DNA from: Microglena sp. YARC
Lineage: Eukaryota; Chlorophyta; Chlorophyceae; Chlamydomonadales; Chlamydomonadaceae
Assembly: GCA_022414725.1 (NCBI GenBank)
Contig: CM039462.1
Location: 100,311,209-100,375,208, forward strand
Length of the DNA stretch: 64,000 bases
Reading direction: 5' to 3'
Positions 12,543-23,788 of the stretch are shown here, in pieces. The first letter of the stretch is position 1; each line of letters begins with the position of its first letter. The notes beneath the pieces were generated by a model. That model made no database searches and was not told the origin of the DNA. It worked only from the letters and a program-made list of their open reading frames with translations. The position numbers were made by a program, and so were the translations under genes.

Positions 12543-12776
12543 GCCTGTTTCAGTGATATAGATCTGGGTCTAGTGGTACACCAAATCCCTGAAACGAAGC
12601 AGGTCGGTCGGGGGTTCGATTCCCCGCTACGGTCCACCTGAGCGTTTGGCAGGTCGTTGTCAACCGCTCGTTCGATGGTAGCTTGTCCAGATGAGGTGGA
12701 TAGACCGTTCTCTGCCCTCGTACGACGGTATCCCTTAAATACCTCGCTCCACCAGGGGTTATCATATATTTTATGA
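12543..12776 (+). mobile_element. tRNA-derived SINE, copy 1
   Basis: Pol III A box at GGGTCTAGTGG and B box GGTTCGATTCC sit in the tRNA-like head. The body shared with other copies follows (GGTAGCTTGTCCAG, CCCTTAAATACC) and ends in GGTTATCAT. TTAGACA occurs on both sides (12536-12542 and 12777-12783), a short candidate target duplication. The element is non-coding. The minus-strand ORFs across it are shadows. Confidence 0.75.
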
Positions 12777-12839
12777 TTAGACAACTCTACTAAGCAAGCT
12801 TTCACATTTTCTTGTGCCCGGCCTACGAGCTTTGCATGT

Positions 12840-14450
12840 CTGCCCTACCATGCTGATTTATTTGGCTTTAAAAACCCCTTTATTAGCCTAGGTTAGTAAA
12901 ATTAAGGCCGAAGTTACCACTGTACCATGTCGTTTTTCCAGCTATAAGAGCAGCTGTTAGGTAGCTCCCTTTATATTCAGGACAACTTTATTAGCAAGCT
13001 TCGGCATTTTCATGTGCTCTTGACCATCTGATTTGTTTCCTTCATCCGTTTACTAGCCTAAGTTAGGTAACATTAAAGCCTAAGGTACCACGCATGTACC
13101 ATAACGTGTTCCAGCTATAAGGAGCAGCTTAGGCAGCCTCCTTATATTTTGGCAAATCTACTAGCAGGCTTTAGCCATTCAGGATGTGTTGCCATACCAT
13201 CTGATTTATTTATTCCTCACCATTACTGCCTAAGTTAGTAACATTTAAGAGGGGGAGCCTGAAGGACCACGTGTACCCCTATATCGTGTTTTACAGCTAC
13301 GAGGAGCAGCTGCTAGGCAGCTCCCTCATATTTGCACACATCTACTAGCAGGCTTTGGCATTTTCACGTGCCCTACCATCTGATTAATCTACTTCATACC
13401 TTTACTAGTCTAAGTGAGTACAATAAAGAGCTTAAGTTACCACTGTACCATATCGTTATTTCCAGCTACAAGCAGCAGCTGTTAGGCAGCTCCCTTATAT
13501 TTGCACACATCTACTAGCAGGATTCGGCATTTTCATGTGCCCTACCATCCAGGGTACTACAAAGGGCGCACAGCAGCGCGATTTTGCGCATGCTTTTTGA
13601 GCCCCACTGCGCGTTTCGCGCAGCTTTTTCGACCCCCTGTGGGCGCAGCGCGCAGTTTTTGCGCCTTTCGCACTAGAAAGCGCTGGCCAATTTGACGTTT
13701 GTGCGCTTTAAGCGCTGACCAATTTGACAAAATGTAGTACCCTGCTACCATCTGATGTATCTGCTTTATACCTTTACTAGCATGAGTGAGTACAATTAAG
13801 AGCTTAAGTTGCCACTGTACCATATTGTGTTTCCCAGCTATGAGGAGCAGCTGTTAGGTAGCTCCCTTATGTGTGGACAACTTTTATAGCAAGCTTCGGC
13901 ATTTTCATGTGCCCTACCATCTGATGTTTCTACTTCATACCCTCGAAGAAAGAAACAATAAAAGCCTAATTTACCACTGTCCCATATCGTTTTTCCCAGG
14001 CTAGGCAGCTCCCTTATATTTGGACAACTTTACTAGCAAGCTACCTCATTTTCATGTGCCCTACCATCTGATTTATTTCCTTCATACCTTGACTAGTCTA
14101 AGTGAGTAAAATTAAGAACCTAAGTTACCACTGTACCACATCGTGTTTCCCAGCTATGAGGAGCAGCTGTTAGGTAGCTCCCTTATATGTAGAAAATTAA
14201 AATAGCAATCTTCGGCATTTTCATGTGCCCTTCCATCTGATGTGTCTACTTCAAACCTGTACTAGTTTAAGTGAGTACAATAAAGAGCTTAAGTTACCAC
14301 TGTACCATATCGTTTTCCAGCTATAAGGAGCAGCTGTTAGGTAGCTCCCTTATATTTAGACAACTTTAATAGCAAGCTTCGGCATTTTCATGTGCCTTAC
14401 CATCTGATGTATTTGCTTCATACCTTAACTAATTTGAGTTAGTAAAATTA
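12840..14450. repeat. ~170-bp satellite array, second copy
   Basis: The same units as at 1-1660 with cleaner periodicity from about 13300 onward (CTACCATCTGATT, TTACCACTGTACCATATCG, GGCATTTTCATGTGCC). It is interrupted by the intact hAT-like MITE at 13550-13744. The first ~450 bp (12840-13290) carries its own small indels and stray bases, so this copy is not error-free either. Confidence 0.85.
13550..13744. mobile_element. hAT-like MITE, intact copy (195 bp)
   Basis: Perfect 12-bp terminal inverted repeats: CAGGGTACTACA at 13550-13561 and TGTAGTACCCTG at 13733-13744. A perfect 8-bp target duplication, CTACCATC, lies at 13542-13549 and 13745-13752. The CAGGG terminus and 8-bp duplication are hAT hallmarks. 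The interior is rich in GCGC (GCGCAGCGCGCAG, GCGCGTTTCGCGCAG) and has no coding capacity, so it would depend on a transposase encoded elsewhere. It sits inside one satellite unit. Confidence 0.9.
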
Positions 14451-15304
14451 AGAGCCCAATTCAACGCATTCAATTCGCGTAAATACAATTAAATTCAATT
14501 AAATAAGATAAGGGGGGGGGGGGGGGGGGGGGGGGAGGAAAAAGAAGGGCAGGGGGGGGGGCAGGAAGACTGATTTTCGACGCCGATTTACAAAACGGTC
14601 AGGTTAAGATGGGAGTTGGAGTTGTGGAAGTTTGAAGCAAAAAGGAGGGGGAAATTGGAAAGTTGACAAAGTTCCCCCCCCCCCCCCCCTCCCCCGCCCC
14701 TCTCCCTCTAAAACCCCCTTACCCCACCCTACCCCACCTGAAATGGGGATCATTCAAAAGATCTTTTCTTGCCCTATCCATTTATGCCCTTCCATTTTTC
14801 ATGGGGTTGCCCAAACGTGATTTATCGCGAAGTTAAGATTTGGTTAAACACGTTAGACCCCTCGAACTTCCTGTTAAACCTTATTTTGGGTAAACAAAAA
14901 AAAGTTGTAATCGTATCCTGAGGAAAAACTCTATTTAAAGCGAAGATGAGGTACGGCAGCTTTTTCCTGTCCCCTCCCCCCCCCCTCGCATAATTCTGAA
15001 AATAAATGCCGTCTTCAAATCGAATGGTTATAAACATGAATGCTGTTTTGAACACAACTAATTTCGAAAATAAATGCTGTATTGAAAAAATGATTATAAA
15101 CACGAAAGCTTTTTTTAATACAAATAATTCCAATGACAAGCAAGTGTCAATGTAAACAGGGCTCTATTAAGGGCATCTGATCATTGTTTTTATTTCAGAT
15201 TTCTGTAGACAATGTTGAGTTGCTACTTGGGCTACTCAAGCCTGTTTTCAGGAATTGTTTGTCAGAAGAAAAAAACTGTAACGGATGATGACATATTCCG
15301 GTCC
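14451..15304. other. Non-coding spacer with G and C tracts, second copy
   Basis: Counterpart of 1661-2714, with poly-G at 14512-14535 and a short C run at 14676-14700. Long stretches are almost identical to the first copy (for example TTTATCGCGAAGTTAAGATT). No gene. Confidence 0.7.
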
Positions 15305-15856
15305 AGTAATCCCAGCCCAACCCAACACAGCCCAACCCAACACAACACAACTTATCCCAAACCAAACCAAACCAAACCAAACCAAACCAAATCAAACCAA
15401 CTTGTCCCAACCCAACTCAACCCAAACCAGACCAAATTTACCCAACCCAACTCATCCCAACACAACACAACACAACTTATCCCAAATTAAACCAAACCAA
15501 ACCAAATTAAACCAACCCAACTCATCCCAAACCAAACCAAACCAACCCAACTTATCCCAAACCAACCCAAACCAAACCAACCCAAACCAAACCAAATTAA
15601 CCCAAACCAACTCATCCCAAACCAAACCAACCCAACTTATCCCAAACCAAACCAAACCAAACCAAACCAAACCAAGCCAAACCAAACCAACTTTTCCCAA
15701 CCCAAACCAACCCAAACCAACCCAAACCAACCCAAACCAACTCATCTCAAACCAACTCATCCCAACCCAACCCAACCCAACCCAACCCAACCCAACTCAT
15801 CCCAAACCCAAACCAACCCAACTCATCCCAACCCAAACCAACCCAAACCAACCCAA
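15305..15856. repeat. AACCC/AACCA pentanucleotide block, copy 2
   Basis: Very regular CCAAACCAAA / CCCAACCCAA repeats with TTATCCCAAA and CTCATCCCAA interruptions. Open frames in both orientations simply reflect the lack of stops in the repeat. Confidence 0.85.
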
Positions 15857-16368
15857 CGCTGTATACAGATGCTCGCTTGCGTCCACGTCACACGAAGTTG
15901 CTTGTTGGGTCCTTGGTAAGTTCTTCAAGATTGGATTGTTGCATGGGTTTTCAGCAAACTCTGGGCTGCTCACTATCTTTCACTTCCCCCCGTGTGATAC
16001 CCACGGAAGCCAGCGAGAACACTAAGCAGATCAGGCAGGTTAAAGACTTGTCTAAGTCATGTAAGTTCTCTAAGCATGCTGCCACAATACGGCATCAAAA
16101 ATCACAACCAATTTCACCATCATTAGCATTAGCATCAGCACTAATTTCATGAGGTCATAGTTTTGCTACCCAGGCCCAAATATTAGTCAGTTAGCCTATG
16201 CAAATTAGTCAGTTAGCCTGTGCAAAGTAGCCAGTTAGCCTGTTCAAAATCTTATTCGGTTAGCCTGTGCAAATTCCATCAGGGCATAGTACTCCTACCC
16301 TATCCAAGATCTCAGTCAGTTAGCCTGTGCAAAGAAGTTGTGCACCTTTCTGTGTTTCATGCATTTTT
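15857..16368. repeat. Dispersed repeat fragments, second copy
   Basis: Same layout as 3301-3818. A GGGCTGCTCAC-type fragment lies near 15960-16040, followed by CAGTTAGCCTGTGCAAA units at 16190-16335. Confidence 0.65.
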
Positions 16369-16431
16369 GGCGGAGCCCCCACCTTCTGGGGGGCAGGAGC
16401 CCCCCGGGTCACCGCTTTACCCAAGTGCCTT

Positions 16432-16490
<59 letters not shown>

Positions 16491-16549
16491 CCGTCCGTCC
16501 GTCCGTCCGTCCGTCCGTCCGTCCGTCCGTCCGTCCGTCTGTCTGTCTT

Positions 16550-16583
<34 letters not shown>

Positions 16584-16720
16584 CATCACATTCCAATCCT
16601 GGGGCTCGTAAACCCACTCTCCACCCTTCCAAATCTCGGACAGCTCAAACCTCGTCAATTTCGAACCCACTCTCCATGAATTGTCTGCGTCACTTGCAAC
16701 GCGCCTAGGACTTGTTGTGG
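16369..16720 (+). repeat. GGCGGAGCCCC family element with CTGT/CCGT microsatellite, copy 2
   Basis: Begins GGCGGAGCCCCCACCTTCTG. 16431-16582 is (CTGT)n, (CCGT)n, (CTGT)n. It closes around GTCACTTGCAACGCGCCTAG. Equivalent to 3819-4170. Confidence 0.7.
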
Positions 16721-17375
16721 GGTCTTTGACTTGGTCCTGCTGCTGCCCCTGCTTTTCGTCCTTGTTCCCTCTTTCAACTGTGCAACATCTGTTGCAATGC
16801 TTTGATCACTGCCCCAAAACCTTCATCCTGTTATACAAATGAACAGTAGGCACGATGTGCCGCTGTCATGTCTCGGCATTGTTTTACTAAGTTTATGTAA
16901 CATCTCCTCCCTCTCTCTCACTGCCCTTGCCCCCCCAGTTATTCCTAGCAGTGGCAGCGGTGTCAACCGTCTTTTTCACAGTTGAGCGTGGGGTCTCGGT
17001 AGGAACTATCAAGGTCCAATCAAGGTGCGTGGCCACCAGATATTGACTGTGCAAAATCTGTTGTAATACTTTTCATGAGCCCTTGTCCCACATAAGGCTT
17101 AGCGGTGCAGCAGCGGTTGTCAACCGTCTTTTTCACAGTTGAACGTGGGGTATCAGTAGGAATGATTACAGTGGCTACCAGAAATTGGCTGTGCAAAATC
17201 TGTTGTAATACTTTTCATGCTGCCCTCACCCCCCAGTTGGGCCTAGAAGTGGCAGCGCTGGCAACCATATTTTCTACAGTTGAGCGTGGGGTCTCAGTAG
17301 GAACAATTAAGGTCCAGTCAAGGTGCGTGGCCACCAGAAATTTATACGAAGAGAAACAAACATGTTGAGATGATT
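16721..17375. repeat. ~155-170-bp tandem units
   Basis: Three to four imperfect units with CAACCGTCTTTTTCACAGTT, GTGGGGTCTCAGTAGGAAC, GGCCACCAGA and AAAATCTGTTGTAATACTTT. Isolated further units lie at 17610-17715 and 17920-18020. Confidence 0.6.
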
Positions 17376-17387
17376 TACAACCTTCTC

Positions 17388-17591
17388 AAGCCCCTTTCAG
17401 TGATATACATTGGTCTAGTGGTGGACCAAATCACTCTGAGGATGAAGAGTCGGGGGTTCGATTCCCCCTTCGGTCGCTCTTGGCGTTGCAGGTCGTTCGT
17501 AGCTTGTCCCATTGAAGTAGAAGACCGCTCCCTACCCGCGAACGACGGGTTCCCTTGACACCATGCTCCACTAGGCGTTATCATTACCTTG
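17388..17591 (+). mobile_element. tRNA-derived SINE, copy 2
   Basis: A box TGGTCTAGTGG and B box GGTTCGATTCC lie in the head. The body has GTAGCTTGTCC and CCCTTGACACCATG and ends in GGCGTTATCATTACC. A perfect 12-bp target duplication, TACAACCTTCTC, lies at 17376-17387 and 17592-17603. No ORF of its own; presumably mobilised by a LINE. Confidence 0.88.
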
Positions 17592-17738
17592 TACAACCTT
17601 CTCTTGTCCACCAGTTATTCCTTGCGGTGGCAGCGGTGGCAACCATCTGTTTCACAGTTGAATGTGGAGTGTCAGTAGGAACGATCATGGTCCTGTCAAG
17701 GTGAGTGGCAACCAGAAACAGATGTTGGGATGCTTTTT

Positions 17739-17909
17739 GGCGGAGCCCCCTCTTCAAGGGGGCGGGAGCCCCCATGTTTACCCATTTGTCCGCTTGTCCA
17801 ACCGGAAATAATTGAAGCCTGACACGTCAGCCAACGGTCGCGTAACTAACTTGCTTCGGCTCCATCGTTGCCACCTTCCGCGTCGCTTGCGACGCTGCAT
17901 AGGACTTGT
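17739..17909 (+). repeat. GGCGGAGCCCC dispersed repeat
   Basis: Starts GGCGGAGCCCCCTCTTCAAG. The start folds back on GGGGGCGGGAGCCCCC. Then come TGTCCGCTTGTCC and CCTGACACGTCAGCCAAC, and the closing GCGTCGCTTGCGACGCTGCA and TAGGACTTGT. This is the cleanest short copy. Transposition class unknown. Confidence 0.7.
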
Positions 17910-18019
17910 CAACCTGCCCTTATCCTTCAGTCGGGATTAGCAGTGACAGTGGTGCCAACCGTCTTCTGCACCGTTGAACGATCAGTACAATCAAGATCCA
18001 GTCAAGGAGGGTAACCGCC

Positions 18020-19670
18020 ACACTTTCTGTTTTTGCTGAGCCCAGCAGCTTCTAGACAGCTCCCTTTCCCAGTTCTTGGGCCAAACATAGAGCTAGTTAG
18101 CGTGTGTGGAAGCTGCGTCTATGTAGGGACGATCAAGGTGGGTGACAGCCACGCTATCTGTTTGTAGCTGAGCCCAGCAGCTTCTAGACAGCTTCCTTGC
18201 CCAGTTCTTGGGCCAAACGTGAAGCTATCTAGTGTGCCTGAAAGCTGGTTCTGTGTAGGGACGCTCAAGGTGGGTGACAGCCACCCTTTCTGTTGGTAGC
18301 TGAGCCCAGCAGCTTCTAGTTAGCTCCCTTTCCCAGTCCTTGGGCCAAATGTGAAGCTAGCTAGTGCGTCTGGAAGCTGGGTCTGTGTATGGACGCTCAA
18401 GGTGAGTGACCGCCACCCTTTCAGTTTTGGCTGAGCCCAGCAGCTTCTAGGCAGCTTCCTTGCCCAGTCCTCGGGCCAAACGCGAAGCTTGCTAGTGTGT
18501 CTTGATGCTGGGTCTGTGTATGGACGCTCAAGGTGAGTGACCGCCACCCTTTCAGTTTTGGCTGAGCCCAGCAGCTTCTAGGCAGCTTCCTTGCCCAGTC
18601 CTCGGGCCAAACGCGAAGCTAGCTAGTGTGTCTTGATGCTGGGTCTGTGTATGGACGCTCAAGGTGAGTGACCGCCACCCTTTCAGTTTTGGCTGAGCCC
18701 AGCAGCTTCTAGGCAGCTTCCTTGCCCAGTCCTCGGGCCAAACGCGAAGCTAGCTAGTGTGTCTTGATGCTGGGTCTGTGTATGGACGCTCAAGGTGGGT
18801 GACCGCCACCCTTTCAGTTTTGGCTGAGCCCAGCAACTTCTAGGCAGCTCCCTTTCTGAGTCCTTGGGCCAAACGTGAAGCTATCTAGCGCGTTTGGAAG
18901 CTGGGTCTGTGTAGGGACGCTCAAGGTGGGTAACCGCTGCACTTTCTGTTTTTGGCCAAGCCCAGCAGCTTCTAGACAGCTCCTTTTCCCAGTCCTTGGG
19001 CTAAACGTGAAGCTAGCTAGTGCCTCTGTAAGCTGCGTCTATGTAGGGACGATCAAGGGGGGTGACTGCCACCCTATCTGTTTGTAGCTGAGACCAGCAG
19101 CTTCTAGACAGCTCCCTTTCTCAGTCCTTGGGCCAAACCTGAAGCTAGCTAGTGCGCCTGGAAGCTGCGTCAATGTAGGGACGCTCACGGTGGGTGACTG
19201 CCACCCTTTCTGTTTGTAGCTGAGCCCAGCAGCTTCTAGTTAGCTCCCTTTCCCAGTGCTTGGGCCAAATGTGAAGCTAGCTAGTGCCTCTGGAAGCTGC
19301 GTCTATGTAGGGACGCTCACGGTGGGTGACTGCCACCCTTTCTGTTTTTAATGAGCCCAGCAGCTTCTAGGCAGCTCCCTTTCCCAGTCCTTGGACCAAA
19401 TGTAAAGCTAGCTAGTGTGCCTGGAAGCTGCGTCTATGTAGGGACGATCAAAGTGGGTGACTGCCACCTTTTCTGTTTTTGATGAGCCTGGCAGCTTCTA
19501 GACTGCTCCCTTTCTCTGTCCTTGGGCCAAACATGAAGCTAGCTAGTGCCTCTGGAAGCTTCGTCTGTGTAGGGGTGCTCAAGGTGGGTGACTGCCACCC
19601 TTTCTGTTTGTAGTTGAGCCCAGCAGCTTCTAGGCAGCTCCCTTTCCCAGTCCTTGGTCCAAGCTATGAA
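18020..19670. repeat. 131-bp tandem array (about 12-13 units)
   Basis: Units carry GCTGAGCCCAGCAGCTTCTA, GGCAGCTCCCTTTCCCAGTC, TTGGGCCAAACG, GAAGCTAGCTAGTG, GGGACGCTCAAGGTGGGTGA and CCGCCACCCTTTCTG. In the middle the spacing is exactly 131 bp (18431, 18562, 18693). The unit contains the left arm of the dispersed CTAGGCAGCTCC inverted-repeat element, so the array probably arose by tandem amplification of part of that element. Confidence 0.85.
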
Positions 19671-20524
19671 TGATTGCCATCGTTGATTTTGACGTTGTGT
19701 ACAGTCCATGAATCTGTGTACAAACAATAATATTGGGGGGCGTTTCAATTTTTTTTGAGGGGGCCCTTTTTGTTTATCCCTCCCCACGATATATGAACGG
19801 CTATACCTCTGCAGCATGGATGGATGGGTGGATGGATGGATGGATGGATGGATGGATGGATGAGTGGATGGATGGATGGATGGATGGATGGATGGATGAG
19901 TGGATGGATGGATGGATGGATGGATGGATGGATGGATACCTGTGCAGCTCAAATATTGTGTTAAAATTCTGACTCCAATTCTTGATAAAAATAGTTAACA
20001 GGAACACAACCAAAGCCGGTCCCCAGTTTGTTTTTTATAAGTCAGCCCCCCCCCCCCCTAAAAGTTGATTTTTGGCAGGATAAAAAAACTGCATACGGCA
20101 AGCCTAAAAAATTTGAGGCAGGCTGCCCCCTCCCCCCCTCCCCCCCCCCCCCCTAAATAGAAATACCATTTAAAACATCTTAGATATGATTTCGGGGAGT
20201 TTACAATATGGCGCACACAATGGTGTCCTCGGATTTGTAGTGCAGGGACCGCGTGAGTTTTGATTCCCCCCCCCCCCCCCCCCTTCAAAAGTCGACTTCA
20301 AAACAAAACTCGGTTTTCAAATGTTTGCTTTTGTCAAGTTTCCAAGCTAACTTGGGAGAAAGAAAAAAATCTGTGTTATCATCAAATATTTGACAGCCTG
20401 GCAATGAGGGCAGTACAACCAGTGTGTATGGGGGGGTCTTCCACATGGGGTGTGCTTCCAAGACATACAAATAATGGATTCCTAAAGTGCCATCCCCCCA
20501 CTAGTTGTACTTACCCCTCAAAAA
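19671..20524. repeat. GGAT microsatellite and C-rich tracts
   Basis: 19815-19936 is (GGAT)n with occasional GAGT units. 20046-20060, 20120-20153 and 20267-20284 are C-rich tracts. The remaining sequence has no gene. Confidence 0.7.
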
Positions 20525-20940
20525 GGCAAGGCTGCTTGCCTCGTTTGTATGGGCGCTGCCCCCATAGCCCCCCTGTTTGGACAATCTCGTTTGTATGGGT
20601 GCTGCCCCCACGGGCCCCCCGTTTGGACAATCTCGTTTGTATGGGTGCTGCCCCCATGAGCCCCCCTGTTTGGACAATTTCGTTTGTATGGGCGCTGCCC
20701 CCATGGGCCCCCCGTTTGGACAATCTCGTTTGTATGTTCGCTGCCCCCATGGGCCCCCCCGTTTGAACAATCTCGATTGTATGGACGCTGCCCCCATGGG
20801 CCATCCCCGTTTGGACAATCTCTTTGTATGGGCGTTGCCCCTATGGACCCCCCCATATGGACAATCTCTTTGTATGGGCGTTGCACCCATGGGCCACCCC
20901 ATTTGGACAATTTTCGTTTGTATGGGCGTTGCCGTCATGC
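20525..20940. repeat. 46-bp tandem array (about nine units)
   Basis: TTGTATGGGCGCTGCCCCCA, then GGGCCCCCCGTTTGGACAAT. Unit starts at 20545, 20591 and 20637 give a period of 46. It reads open in several frames on both strands, with periodic repeats in each, so the ORFs are not evidence of a protein. Confidence 0.85.
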
Positions 20941-21557
20941 CCTTCCCCCCCCACACACACACCCGCACACACACACACCACCAGAGGAGAAGAACTAACA
21001 TAAACGAAGACTGCGTTAAGCGAATGGTACTGCAATACAAGGGTTGTGGATTTCGGAGACTACCGTGCATGTGTGCGTGGGGGGGGGTGGGGTGTGTGGG
21101 TGTGTGAGTGTGTGTACGAATAGGAGGGTTGCGGAGACTACCGTGCTGTTAACTGCTCTGATAAAAGGCTTTTTAAAAAAGTTTCGGCCCATGGGGCCCA
21201 GTCCCCAAGACCTCCATCGGGCCGCCTACCCCAATACCGCCTACGTGCCCCACCCTTGAAAGACACCAAATCCCTGATTGCTACCAGAAGACCCCCTTTC
21301 TGAAACAGAAAAAAGCTCTTCACCCACTCCTCCCACTCCCCTTCCCCACCCCTCCCCCTATCCCCTCCTACCCACCCACCCCTCCTACCTACCCACTCTC
21401 CTACCCACCCACCCACACCTTTCCACCCACCCACCCATCTCAATTTCTTTGCCCATGTTGCAGTGAGATCTCCTACCCACCCACACCTTTCCACCACCCA
21501 CCCTTCCCACTTCCCTACCCACCCATCCCTCACCCAATTTGTTTGCCCCCGTTGCAG
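20941..21557. repeat. CACACC and CACCC-rich sequence upstream of an exon
   Basis: GT/CA-rich tract to 21120, then TACCCACCCACCC-type repeats at 21300-21535. At 21448-21470 there is a stray copy of the acceptor of the next exon (GTTGCAGTGAGATCTCCT), after which the copy dissolves into CACCC repeat. Confidence 0.6.
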
Positions 21558-21642
21558 TGAGATCTCCTTCAACACCAGCATGCACAAATACCAGATTTTG
21601 CTTCATGCAGAAGTGCCGATCTTCAATCCGAACTTTTTTCAG
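21558..21642 (+). CDS. Candidate exon, LEA2-like protein (part 1)
   Basis: The 85-nt exon is bounded by a pyrimidine-rich GTTGCAG acceptor and a CAG|GTAGGT donor. Read from 21559 it gives 28 residues including HKYQILLHAEVP and IFNPNFFQ. The hydrophobic strand followed by NPN then an aromatic is the signature of the LEA2 (PF03168) / NDR1-HIN1-like fold. This family lies outside or beneath membranes and is stress- or lipid-associated in plants. The exon ends in phase 0, and the candidate next exon also opens in phase 0. The N-terminal exon, where a membrane anchor would be expected, was not found. Identity is inferred from pattern and not from a search. Confidence 0.55.
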
Positions 21643-21699
21643 GTAGGTTTCATGGCATGTTTCGTTATGTTCATATATCCCTCATTATTGTCATCATTG

Positions 21700-21740
<41 letters not shown>

Positions 21741-22075
21741 GTCATCATCATACGATTGAAATTTGAATTTTGAATTTTGAGCTGACATGAGGTAGGTCGC
21801 CCATCAACCAATCCCAGGCCTGCCAATCTCTTAACCACCACCACTAGCTCCACCACCACACACAAGCACACACACCGCCACCCGCCTCATGGTCTGTACC
21901 CGATAATATGTTGAAAGTCTGACATGAGGTACGTCGCCCATCAACCAATCCCAGGCCTGATCCTAATCATAAGCTTGTTGGAGGAGTGTATCCTAATCAT
22001 AAGCTTGTTGGAGGAGTGTATCCCAATCATAAGCTTGTTGGAGGAGTGTATCCTAATCATAAGCTTGTTGTTTAA
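21700..22075. repeat. CAT repeat, ~140-bp duplication and 30-bp array
   Basis: (CAT)n lies at 21690-21750. GACATGAGGTAGGTCGCCCA with ATCAACCAATCCCAGGCCTG is seen at 21783 and, with one change, at 21920. Four ~30-bp units with AATCATAAGCTTGTTGGAGG lie at 21963-22075. All are in the intron after the first LEA2-like exon. Confidence 0.7.
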
Positions 22076-22251
22076 AAGGGGGCGGGAGCCCCCAGGGTTA
22101 CCCATTTGTACGTCTGTGCGTGTGGCCGTCTGACCGAGACAAAGCCTGACACTTATGATAAGGTCTCGTAACTATCTCCCTTCCGTTGCCACCTGTCGCT
22201 CCATTGCGAACAGTCTCCGCCAATTTGTTTGGGACGCTGCATAGAGCTTGT
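22075..22251 (+). repeat. GGCGGAGCCCC dispersed repeat, 5' truncated
   Basis: Starts inside the hairpin (AGGGGGCGGGAGCCCCC) and retains TACCCATTTGTACG, GACAAAGCCTGACAC and the closing GGGACGCTGCATAGAGCTTG. Confidence 0.6.
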
Positions 22252-22560
22252 CCCACTAGATGTCCCAAAGCTGTCAACGAATGCTCCTCCCAACCCTGCC
22301 CCAGTTCCTGCGCCCACCCCTACACCTACACCTGCTCCTTCTCCTACCCTTACTCCTACCCTTACCCCTACCCCTGCTGGCGGTCCTACTCCTATTCCTA
22401 CTCTACTCCACCTCCACTCCTACTCTCCTCCCAACCCTACCCCTACCCCTAACCTACCCCCAACACCCTACATCTACTGCCTACACCTACACCTTCCTCC
22501 CTATAACTACACCCTACACCCTACACCTACACTGCTCCTAAACTGTGATTTTATATGCAG

Positions 22561-22608
22561 GTTGACGTCAGCGATATGTTGAATGTGAGCTTCTACGACC
22601 AGCAGGCT
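22561..22608 (+). pseudogene. Duplicated 5' half of LEA2-like exon, copy a
   Basis: The acceptor TTTTATATGCAG is followed by 48 exon-like bases encoding [16 protein letters not shown]. The sequence then passes directly into CCTACACC repeats with no donor. Further copies lie at 23440 and 23618, and the complete exon at 23789. It is either a decoy acceptor or debris of minisatellite expansion. Confidence 0.6.
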
Positions 22609-23439
22609 CATACACCGACACCTAAACCAACACCTACTCCTACCCTTCTACTGCTCCTACACCCACACCTAAACCAACACCTACTCCTACCCTTCTACTG
22701 CTCCTACACCCACACCTAAACGTAGCCAATCACCTACACCCTACACCTACCCTGCTCCTACATCTTCACATACACATACACCTAAACCAACACCTACTCC
22801 TACCCTTCTCCTACACCTACACCTAAACTTACCTGTTCACCTTACACCCTACACCTAAACTTACCTGTTCACCTTACACCATACACATAAACTTACCTGT
22901 TCACCTTACACCATACACATAAACTTACCTGTTCACCTTACACCCTACACCTAAACTGACCTGTTCACCTTACACCCTACACCTAAACTTACCTGTCCAC
23001 CTTACACCCTACACCTAAACTCACCTGTTCACCTTACACCCTACACCTAAACTGACCTGTTCACCTTACACCCTACACCGAAACTTACCTGTTCACCTTC
23101 CACCATACACATAAACTCACCTGTTCACCTTACACCCTACACCTAAACTCACCTGTTCACCTTACACCCTACACCTAAACTGACCTGTTCACCTTACACC
23201 CTACACCTAAACTTACCTGTCCACCTTACACCCTACACCTAAACTCACCTGTTCACCTTACACCATACACATAAACTCACCTGTTCACCTTACACCCTAC
23301 ACCTAAACTCACCTGTTCACCGTACACCCTACACCTAAACTCACCTGTTCACCGTACACCCTACACCTAAACTTACCTGTTCACCTTACACCCTACACCC
23401 TACACCTGCACTGCTTCTAAACTGTGATTTTATATGCAG
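22609..23439. repeat. 32-bp array of CCTACACC-type repeats
   Basis: Begins with CTACTCCTACCC-type units. From about 22810 it is a regular ~32-bp array with CACCTTACACCCTACACC and TAAACTTACCTGTT, about 18 units. The array lies between copies a and b of the exon 5' half. Confidence 0.8.
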
Positions 23440-23487
23440 GTTGACGTCAGCGGTATGTTGAATGTGAGCTTGTACGACCAGCAGGCC
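23440..23487 (+). pseudogene. Duplicated 5' half of LEA2-like exon, copy b
   Basis: The same acceptor context (TTTTATATGCAG) and coding-like 48 bases as copy a, with GGTATG in place of GATATG and TTGTACGACC in place of TTCTACGACC. It ends in the same CCTACACC repeat without a donor. Confidence 0.6.
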
Positions 23488-23617
23488 CATACACCTACAC
23501 CTAAACCTACCCGTACACCTACACCCTACACCTAAACTTTCCCTGCCCTACTCCTGCTCCTGCTCCCACTCCTACCCTGCCCCTGCCCCTGCTCCTAAAC
23601 TGTGATATGATGTGCAG

Positions 23618-23665
23618 GTTGACGTCAGCGGTTTGTTGAGTGTGAGCTTCTACGACCAGCAGGCT
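23618..23665 (+). pseudogene. Duplicated 5' half of LEA2-like exon, copy c
   Basis: Acceptor ATATGATGTGCAG, then an in-frame VDVSGLLSVSFYDQQA segment with two substitutions relative to the full exon, then CCTACACC repeat. No donor. Confidence 0.6.
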
Positions 23666-23788
23666 AATGCACCTACACCTAAACCAACACCTACTTCTGC
23701 TCCCACACCCTACACCTAAACTTACCCTGCCCTAGTCCTGCTCCTACTCCTACCCTGCCCCTGCACCTAAACTGTGATATATATGCAG

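Noticed and set aside
12551..12780. tRNA genes at the GGTTCGATTCC sites (also 17450, 40340, 42570, 44975)
   Set aside because: A and B boxes are present, but the heads do not form clean cloverleaves and are always followed by the SINE body with target duplications.
15285..16025. 246-residue Asn/Gln/Thr/Lys/Pro protein
   Set aside because: Translation of the AACCA/AACCC pentamer block. The matching frame is broken many times in the sister copy.
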